6,035 bases of DNA, from the NCBI GenBank assembly GCA_007117555.1, contig SKGI01000053.1, forward strand, positions 1 to 6,035. Direction: 5' to 3'. The translations under genes were made by a program, and so were the position numbers. This DNA comes from Candidatus Izemoplasma sp. (GTDB lineage: Bacteria; Bacillota_I; Bacilli_A; Izemoplasmatales; Izemoplasmataceae). The notes beneath the pieces are model-generated. The model was not told the DNA's origin. It saw nothing but the letters and a program-made list of their open reading frames with translations, and ran no database searches. Below are positions 1 through 3,678 of the stretch, piece after piece (positions within the stretch are counted from its first letter, which is position 1; every line of letters starts with the position of its first letter).

Positions 1-26
1 TGATACAAGTTATCGGGCATTTTTTT
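1..26 (+). terminator. Right half of a probable intrinsic terminator of an upstream gene (cut by window edge)
   Basis: GATA (2-5) can pair with TATC (11-14) around a 5-nt loop. The 3' side continues with GGGC (15-18) and then seven T (20-26). A GC-rich 3' arm followed by a T-run is the usual form of a rho-independent terminator, but the matching GCCC would lie left of base 1, so the full stem cannot be confirmed. If right, it separates an upstream + strand gene from the marR operon. Confidence 0.5.
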
Positions 27-48
27 ATATTTATCGGCGCACAACTTC

Positions 49-77
49 TTTCATTGTCATGCGTAGTGTTGTATAAT
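49..77 (+). promoter_or_regulatory. Sigma-A-like promoter of the marR-coaD operon
   Basis: A perfect -10 box TATAAT lies at 72-77. The -35 region is poor: TTTCAT at 49-54 gives a 17-nt spacer but matches the consensus weakly, and a better TTGTCA at 54-59 is only 12 nt away. Transcription would begin near base 84, giving a leader of about 25 nt before the GTG start at 109. A weak -35 with a perfect -10 is compatible with a regulated promoter. Confidence 0.6.
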
Positions 78-87
78 GTTTTTATAC
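71..87. promoter_or_regulatory. Candidate MarR operator: dyad over the -10 box and transcription start
   Basis: GTATAA (71-76) and TTATAC (82-87) form a perfect 6-bp inverted repeat with a 5-bp spacer. GTT (68-70) and GAAC (88-91) extend the symmetry if one base is skipped. The dyad covers the -10 hexamer and the predicted start point. MarR-family dimers commonly bind imperfect palindromes of this size in their own promoters, so autorepression is the natural reading. Part of the symmetry comes from the -10 sequence itself, which weakens the case. Confidence 0.45.
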
Positions 88-108
88 GAACTGTTTGGAG
101 GTGGTGAT

Positions 109-570
109 GTGCGCCATGAATTGTTCGAAATCATGCAACAAACGATGTTATCTACAAAAAGGCTTTATGGCAAGCGGCTTGAGCCTTATGGCTTGACCTA
201 TGCGCAATATCAGGTTCTAACGGTCATTGCTGAACATGAAGGGTTGACCGCTAAGGACCTATTGGTCTATATCGACTCAGACAAGGCCACTTTGTCAGGT
301 GTGTTAAAGCGTCTTGAAGCAAACCATCTAATTAAACGGCTAAGGGATGATGTCGATCGGCGCAAACAACGCATTCATTGTGAAACGGCCGCAGTAGAGA
401 TGATTGCTCAGTTTAATAAAGAGAGTGATCGACTTGAGAAAACATTGTTGAAAGGGTTGCGTGGTCGTGAACTACGACTTTGTCGTGATGTACTAAGACA
501 CATTGAGTCCCGCGTATTAGAGAAAATTAATGAGCCTACTGAACAGCAACGTAAAACTATGGTAAAATAA
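109..570 (+). CDS. MarR-family winged-helix transcriptional regulator
   Basis: This 153-aa protein has the MarR layout: an N-terminal dimerisation helix, a winged helix-turn-helix, and a long C-terminal helix. Counting from GTG-109, the family-typical 'LTYAQYQVL' is at about 29-37, the recognition helix lies at about 55-71 ('DKATLSGVLKRLE'), and the wing carries D-D-x-D-R-R at 80-85. I chose GTG at 109 because GGAGGTG (97-103) sits ideally 5 nt before it. The in-frame ATG at 76 lies inside the TATAAT box and would not be transcribed. Length is normal for the family. Cysteines at 91 and 125 are not in the N-terminal position of the OhrR sensing cysteine, so I assign no ligand or oxidant class. 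As the first gene of the operon it probably represses its own promoter. Family is secure; its signal and targets are unknown. Confidence 0.9.
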   Translation: MRHELFEIMQQTMLSTKRLYGKRLEPYGLTYAQYQVLTVIAEHEGLTAKDLLVYIDSDKATLSGVLKRLEANHLIKRLRDDVDRRKQRIHCETAAVEMIAQFNKESDRLEKTLLKGLRGRELRLCRDVLRHIESRVLEKINEPTEQQRKTMVK

Positions 571-596
571 ACTATCATTTAGGAGGAAGGATTATT

Positions 597-1136
597 ATGA
601 AAAAGTATGTGTTTAAAGAGTTTTGGCTTAATTTAGTTTTAGGTGTTGCATTGATTGTTTTGGCAATTTTAGCCTCCCCACTCGTTTTGGACTGGATTGG
701 TGATCTTGTTGAGTATGCCGTCGCAGCTGTTATCTTGTTTTATTCGGTGATGAGTTTTGTTAAACAGCGGAAAAAGTATAACTTACGTTATGCTTTGATG
801 ATTTTAGCTGGCGCATTGGCCATTGGGATTTTGTTGGCAGTACTTCTTATTCTACCAGTTCCGCCAGTAGGGCAGATTGGTATTAATTTAGCGATTGGTT
901 TGACATTGTATGTCCAAGGTCTCTCCTATTTACTTATTATACAATTGACAAAAAAACGGAGTCAGTTTACGACATTTTTGATTTATTTGGCTATTTTAAC
1001 ACTGGGTGCTTATGTGATGTTTGGTGCACCGGCCTTTGGGAACATTTTAAACTGGGTGCTCGTTGTTTTGATTTTAACTTATGGGATTATTTTAGTTGTT
1101 GCTGGCATACTTGATTTGCCAAAGAAAAATAAATAG
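597..1136 (+). CDS. Six-helix integral membrane protein of unknown function (HdeD/DUF308-like topology)
   Basis: The 179-aa product is almost entirely hydrophobic. Predicted membrane segments lie at about 9-28, 34-55, 65-86, 95-117, 124-143 and 148-172. Short basic loops (KQRKK near 56-60, KKR near 119-121) and a basic tail (PKKNK) suggest cytoplasmic loops and a cytoplasmic C-terminus. Glycine-rich paired helices such as 'GIILVVAGILDL' recall the HdeD/DUF308 family, but I see no diagnostic motif, so that link is tentative. AGGAGG at 581-586 supports the ATG at 597. The gene starts 26 nt after the MarR gene, and its stop TAG (1134-1136) overlaps the SD of the next gene. MarR genes often sit next to membrane proteins they control. 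It lacks transporter signatures, so no substrate can be named. Confidence 0.85.
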   Translation: MKKYVFKEFWLNLVLGVALIVLAILASPLVLDWIGDLVEYAVAAVILFYSVMSFVKQRKKYNLRYALMILAGALAIGILLAVLLILPVPPVGQIGINLAIGLTLYVQGLSYLLIIQLTKKRSQFTTFLIYLAILTLGAYVMFGAPAFGNILNWVLVVLILTYGIILVVAGILDLPKKNK

Positions 1137-1145
1137 GAGGACATC

Positions 1146-2204
1146 ATGCGTTCAATACTTGAAGAACTTAGTATGCTGCCGGGAATACCTGGAAACGAGA
1201 CGGCAGTCCGTCATTATATGCAAGAAAAGTTTAAAGGTCACGGCACCGTATCACAAGATAATTTAGGCAGTATAATCGTTGAAAAAATCGGCGAAAAAAA
1301 AGGGCCACGTATTATGGTGGCTGGACATATGGATGAAGTCGGATTTATCGTGACGCGATTAACCGATGAAGGTTACGTGAAGTTCATCCCTGCAGGGGGC
1401 TGGTGGAGCCAAGTCATGTTAGCTCAACAAATGGAAATTCACACAGCGACAGGGAAAAAAGTTCGCGCTGTTACGGGGGCTAAAGCACCCCATATTTTAA
1501 CACCAGAAGAACGTAAAAAGCCTGTTGCTATTGAGGATATGTATCTTGACTTAGGTGTTGCAAACAAAGAAGAAGCTGAAGCTTTAGGCATTAAGACCGG
1601 TGACATGATTGTCCCATACATAGAAACTACACCTTTAAGTAATCCTAAATATCTCCTTGGAAAAGCATGGGATAATCGCGTGGGCTGTGCTGCAGTCATC
1701 GATGTGCTACATGCTTTAAAAGATCGCAAACATCCAAACATTTATTATGGTGTAGGCACCGTTCAAGAAGAGGTCGGATTACGCGGTGCAGGAACAAGTG
1801 CATACCAAGTCAATCCTGATATTGGTATTGCAGTCGATACAACAATTGCGTATGATTTTCCTAAAGGCTCAAAAGAAACCGAACTTGGCAAAGGTGTCGG
1901 GGTGATGGTCGCAGATTCTTCTATGGTGGGACACAAAGGCATGCGTGACTTCGTTATCGACGTGGCTGAAAAGCACAACATACCCCTACAGTTAACCCAT
2001 TTGACTCGTGGTGGAACAGACGGTGGGAAAATCCATTTGAGTCGCGCAGGTGTACCATCAATTGCTTTATGTTTGCCTGTGCGCTACTTGCACTCACATA
2101 CATCTATTGTGCATCAAGACGATTACAATAACCTCGTCAAACTCATTCAGCATCTCATCGAGGCACTCGATGCTGAAGCCGTGCAAAAAATCACTTACGG
2201 ATAA
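1146..2204 (+). CDS. M42-family metallo-aminopeptidase (glutamyl aminopeptidase/TET-like)
   Basis: This 352-aa protein is full length for peptidase family M42, dinuclear-metal cytosolic aminopeptidases that trim peptides from the N-terminus and often form dodecameric TET particles. The expected motifs appear in order: 'AGHMDEVGF' (His61, Asp63), 'AWDNRVG' (bridging Asp176), 'VQEEVGLRGA' (Glu208 likely general base, Glu209 metal ligand), 'VDTT' (Asp231), 'TRGGTDGG' (288-294) and 'RYLHSH' (His316 likely metal ligand). Residue roles come from the known family, not from tests here. All key residues are present, so an active enzyme is expected. AGGAGG at 1135-1140 lies 5 nt before the ATG and overlaps the upstream stop codon. 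M42 members are often annotated as endoglucanases; peptidase is the better-founded call. It may degrade peptides imported by an Opp-type system, but that is inference. The exact substrate preference is open. Confidence 0.95.
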   Translation: MRSILEELSMLPGIPGNETAVRHYMQEKFKGHGTVSQDNLGSIIVEKIGEKKGPRIMVAGHMDEVGFIVTRLTDEGYVKFIPAGGWWSQVMLAQQMEIHTATGKKVRAVTGAKAPHILTPEERKKPVAIEDMYLDLGVANKEEAEALGIKTGDMIVPYIETTPLSNPKYLLGKAWDNRVGCAAVIDVLHALKDRKHPNIYYGVGTVQEEVGLRGAGTSAYQVNPDIGIAVDTTIAYDFPKGSKETELGKGVGVMVADSSMVGHKGMRDFVIDVAEKHNIPLQLTHLTRGGTDGGKIHLSRAGVPSIALCLPVRYLHSHTSIVHQDDYNNLVKLIQHLIEALDAEAVQKITYG

Positions 2205-2770
2205 TGCCGAAAACCATTCACACAATGCGGGTCATTGCTGGGAAGCATCGTCGTCGCCGCCTAAAAAGTGTACCAGCTGAAACGACTCGAAGTACACGCG
2301 ATCGCGTCAAAGAAAGTCTTTTTAACATGCTCGAACCGCTTGAGCAATATACGCGTTGTCTCGATTTGTTTGCAGGAAGTGGTGCGCTAGGGATTGAAGC
2401 TTTGAGCCGTGGTGTTGAACAAGCTGTGTTCGTGGAAAGTCATACCATAGCTTATGCCGTACTCCGAGAAAACATTGAACAACTCGAATTACTCTCACAG
2501 TCTGAACTGAACCAAGTCGATGCTTTGACCTACTGTCGACATGACGCAGCTTCATTTGACTTGATTTTGCTCGACCCACCTTATCAAAGCGGCTTAATTG
2601 ATAAAGTTCTTGAATTGATTTGTGATAGAAACCTCTTAAAGAAACAAGGATTGATTGCGATATTATCAGCAAGGCAAGCTAAATTTTCAGTGCCGCCATG
2701 CTTGACTGAAATCAAGCAACGCGCCATGGGCGTCACTACAGTGACACTGCTGAGAGGAGATGACGCATGA
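2204..2770 (+). CDS. rsmD: 16S rRNA (guanine966-N2)-methyltransferase RsmD
   Basis: RsmD transfers a methyl group from S-adenosylmethionine to N2 of G966 of 16S rRNA during 30S assembly. The 188-aa product has the family start 'MRVIAGKHR' (8-16), a basic RNA-binding N-terminus, 'DRVKESLFN' (33-41), the SAM-binding motif 'DLFAGSGALGIEALSRG' (54-70), an acidic residue at E78 and the catalytic 'DPPY' (124-127). The usual RPT before DRVKE reads RST here. The ATG at 2204 overlaps the preceding TAA by one base (TAATG), which suggests termination-reinitiation coupling. No clear SD precedes this ATG or the in-frame ATG at 2225, which matches the usual RsmD N-terminus better, so the start may be seven codons later. 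The stop overlaps coaD by 4 nt; rsmD-coaD is a common pair in Bacillota. Confidence 0.95.
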   Translation: MPKTIHTMRVIAGKHRRRRLKSVPAETTRSTRDRVKESLFNMLEPLEQYTRCLDLFAGSGALGIEALSRGVEQAVFVESHTIAYAVLRENIEQLELLSQSELNQVDALTYCRHDAASFDLILLDPPYQSGLIDKVLELICDRNLLKKQGLIAILSARQAKFSVPPCLTEIKQRAMGVTTVTLLRGDDA

Positions 2771-3273
2771 AAACAGGTTTGTACCCCGGCAGTTTTGATC
2801 CGATAACTTATGGGCATATCGATATTGTGGAACGGGCGTTGAAAATTTTCGATCAATTGATTATTTTAGTCAGTGTTAACCCGCGCAAACAAACACTGTT
2901 TACGCCAGAAGAGCGCATCGATATGATTCAGCATGTGCTCGCACACAAAATCGACTCGATCGAAATTCATACAAGTGACACACTTACGGTTAAACATGCT
3001 CGAAAGCTTGGTGCAACGCATATCATTCGTGGACTTCGCGCTTTAACCGACTTTGAGTATGAGTTTCAAATGACCCATGCGAATCGCGCACTCGATGATT
3101 CAATCGACTCAGTTTTCTTGATGACAGATCATAAATACTCCTACTTAAGTTCAACATCAGTCAAAGAAATTGCGATGTTCAACGGTGATTTATCGACATT
3201 TGTGCCGCCTTATGTGCAAGAACAAGTGCGTAAAAAGCATCGTTTAGGCAAAATGTCATCGCTTTCGGGTTGA
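2767..3273 (+). CDS. coaD: Phosphopantetheine adenylyltransferase (CoA biosynthesis)
   Basis: CoaD catalyses the fourth step of coenzyme A synthesis, joining ATP and 4'-phosphopantetheine to give dephospho-CoA and pyrophosphate. It is a cytosolic, usually hexameric nucleotidyltransferase. The 168-aa product is of normal length and has every family landmark: 'YPGSFDPITYGH' (6-17, including the nucleotide-binding TxGH at 14-17), 'NPRKQTLFTPEER' (38-50), 'IIRGLRALTDFEYE' (86-99) and 'YSYLSSTSVKEI' (124-135). The ATG overlaps the rsmD stop as ATGA, and AGAGGAG at 2753-2759 provides an SD 7 nt upstream. It ends the operon that starts with the MarR gene. No intrinsic + strand terminator follows. 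Function is secure. Confidence 0.97.
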   Translation: MKTGLYPGSFDPITYGHIDIVERALKIFDQLIILVSVNPRKQTLFTPEERIDMIQHVLAHKIDSIEIHTSDTLTVKHARKLGATHIIRGLRALTDFEYEFQMTHANRALDDSIDSVFLMTDHKYSYLSSTSVKEIAMFNGDLSTFVPPYVQEQVRKKHRLGKMSSLSG

Positions 3274-3283
3274 CATAACGATG
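3238..3283. other. Two-part hairpin across the coaD stop codon
   Basis: CATCGTT (3238-3244) pairs perfectly with AACGATG (3277-3283), and ATGTCA (3253-3258) pairs with TGACAT (3271-3276). The two 3' arms are contiguous and include the TGA stop; the 5' arms are separated by 8 nt. On the + strand AAAAGG follows rather than a T-run, so this is not a classical terminator of coaD. Read on the - strand the stem is followed by CTTTTT, so it could stop antisense transcription or protect the 3' end of the operon mRNA. Confidence 0.4.
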
Positions 3284-3325
3284 AAAAGGTATTAATATCA
3301 TGCATATATTTTATGCTAATATGCA

Positions 3326-3354
3326 TTTACACACGCAGCGAACAGACGTATAAT
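3326..3354 (+). promoter_or_regulatory. Promoter P1 of the lipoprotein gene
   Basis: TTTACA (3326-3331) and TATAAT (3349-3354) are separated by exactly 17 nt, five of six and six of six matches to the sigma-A consensus. Transcription would start near 3361 and leave a leader of about 318 nt before the lipoprotein gene. The ATGCATAT inverted repeat ends at the first base of the -35 box, a position typical of an activator site or a blocking repressor. Confidence 0.7.
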
Positions 3355-3417
3355 AACTAATAAACTTGATTTTTAGAACCTTTCAACCTTATTATTATGG
3401 GGGTTGGATGCATAATC

Positions 3418-3434
3418 AAGACATGTTTTGTCTT
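3418..3434. promoter_or_regulatory. Dyad touching the -35 box of P2 (candidate operator or RNA hairpin)
   Basis: AAGACA (3418-3423) and TGTCTT (3429-3434) form a perfect 6-bp inverted repeat with a 5-nt spacer. Its right arm shares two bases with the P2 -35 box at 3433-3438. As DNA it could be an operator; in a P1 transcript it would fold as a small hairpin. It is followed by TTTACTTGG, too short a U-run for a good terminator. Confidence 0.4.
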
Positions 3435-3461
3435 TACTTGGCGGTCGAAGCGTGATATAAT
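3433..3461 (+). promoter_or_regulatory. Promoter P2 of the lipoprotein gene (extended -10)
   Basis: TTTACT (3433-3438), a 17-nt spacer, and TATAAT (3456-3461) preceded by TG at 3453-3454 (TGATATAAT) make a strong extended -10 promoter. Transcription would begin near 3468. An ATGCATAAT copy overlaps the -10 and reaches the predicted start point, and the AAGACA dyad overlaps the -35, so it is probably regulated. Confidence 0.75.
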
Positions 3462-3478
3462 GCATAATAGAACTGTTA

Positions 3479-3538
3479 TATCTTCGCTTTAAGATGCGTG
3501 CTGACTAACTTTACTTAACACGTATCTAATCAGCTTTT
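3479..3538 (+). promoter_or_regulatory. Overlapping alternative hairpins ending in a short T-run (attenuator-like)
   Basis: Three stems compete. The first pairs 3479-3484 with 3491-3496 (ATCTT/AAGAT plus a wobble). The second pairs AGATGCGTG (3492-3500) with CACGTATCT (3519-3527), nine pairs including one G-U. The third pairs GCTGA (3500-3504) with TCAGC (3530-3534), with two further pairs inside a mismatch, and is followed by CTTTTC. Stems one and two share bases 3492-3496. Stems two and three interlock, with loops too short for a normal pseudoknot, so each probably excludes the next. The four-U tail is weak for a terminator. Confidence 0.3.
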
Positions 3539-3632
3539 CACACGTTTCACCTCACCACAAGCTTTCGTCACAATGTTCCTAGGATATAAATTCCCATATA
3601 CATTGTCAATCGAAACATGCTTGAAATCTATA

Positions 3633-3656
3633 TGGGGTTTATATAAAAAACCACCA
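3633..3656 (+). other. Hairpin just upstream of the lipoprotein Shine-Dalgarno
   Basis: TGGGGTTT (3633-3640) pairs with AAACC-A-CCA (3648-3656), giving eight pairs with one bulged A (3653) and a 7-nt A/T loop. The next bases are AAATAAGAGAGGAG, so there is no terminator T-run. It ends 7 nt before the SD and leaves that site unpaired. This could protect the mRNA 5' side or keep the ribosome site open. Confidence 0.4.
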
Positions 3657-3678
3657 AAATAAGAGAGGAGAAATTATT

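Larger units (their letters stand above)
3300..3468. repeat. Four ATGCAT palindromes around two promoters (candidate operator set)
   Basis: ATGCAT occurs at 3300-3305, 3321-3326, 3408-3413 and 3460-3465, and I noticed no other copy in the window. The first two are part of a perfect inverted repeat, ATGCATAT (3300-3307) and ATATGCAT (3319-3326), with 21-bp periodicity (two helical turns). The last two share ATGCATAAT (3408-3416 and 3460-3468). On one strand or the other all four read (A/T)TATGCAT. One copy abuts the -35 box of the first promoter and another overlaps the -10 box of the second. A shared regulator is a plausible inference; I do not recognise the motif. Confidence 0.5.
3468..3678 (+). 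other. Long 5' leader of the lipoprotein mRNA with several potential hairpins
   Basis: This is the downstream part of the 405-nt gene-free stretch and would be an untranslated leader of about 210 nt from P2. I see no known riboswitch or T-box signature and no convincing open reading frame in it. It contains overlapping stems at 3479-3534, an inverted repeat ACAATGT/ACATTGT (3570-3576 and 3600-3606) enclosing the palindrome TCCTAGGA (3577-3584), a stem at 3633-3656, and the SD AGAGGAG (3664-3670). Its length suggests post-transcriptional control or mRNA stabilisation, but function is unknown. Confidence 0.5.

Noticed and set aside
76..108. ATG at 76 as start of the MarR protein
   Set aside because: It lies inside the TATAAT box and has no SD; GTG at 109 has an ideal GGAGGTG 5 nt upstream.
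1439..1981. Antisense frames inside the M42 gene
   Set aside because: They lie opposite a clearly conserved coding gene, lack SD sites and show no family resemblance.
2050..2280. Frame overlapping the end of the M42 gene and start of rsmD
   Set aside because: It is a shifted-frame shadow of two well-supported genes, with low-complexity residues and no SD.
2322..2856. Antisense frames opposite rsmD and coaD
   Set aside because: They are opposite conserved genes with no promoter or SD and no recognisable domains.
3494..3508. Four-codon frame ATG-CGT-GCT-GAC-TAA in the leader
   Set aside because: There is no SD before it, and it coincides with a hairpin arm; a frame this short arises easily by chance.
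3492..3534. H-type pseudoknot from the two interlocked leader stems
   Set aside because: The connecting loops are 0-2 nt on the crossing sides, too short to span a nine-pair helix, so alternative folds are more likely.
3603..3647. Third promoter near the lipoprotein start (TTGTCA at 3603 or TTGAAA at 3621 with TATAAA at 3642)
   Set aside because: The TTGTCA has no good -10 at 16-18 nt, and TTGAAA to TATAAA is only 15 nt apart; both are weaker than P1 and P2.
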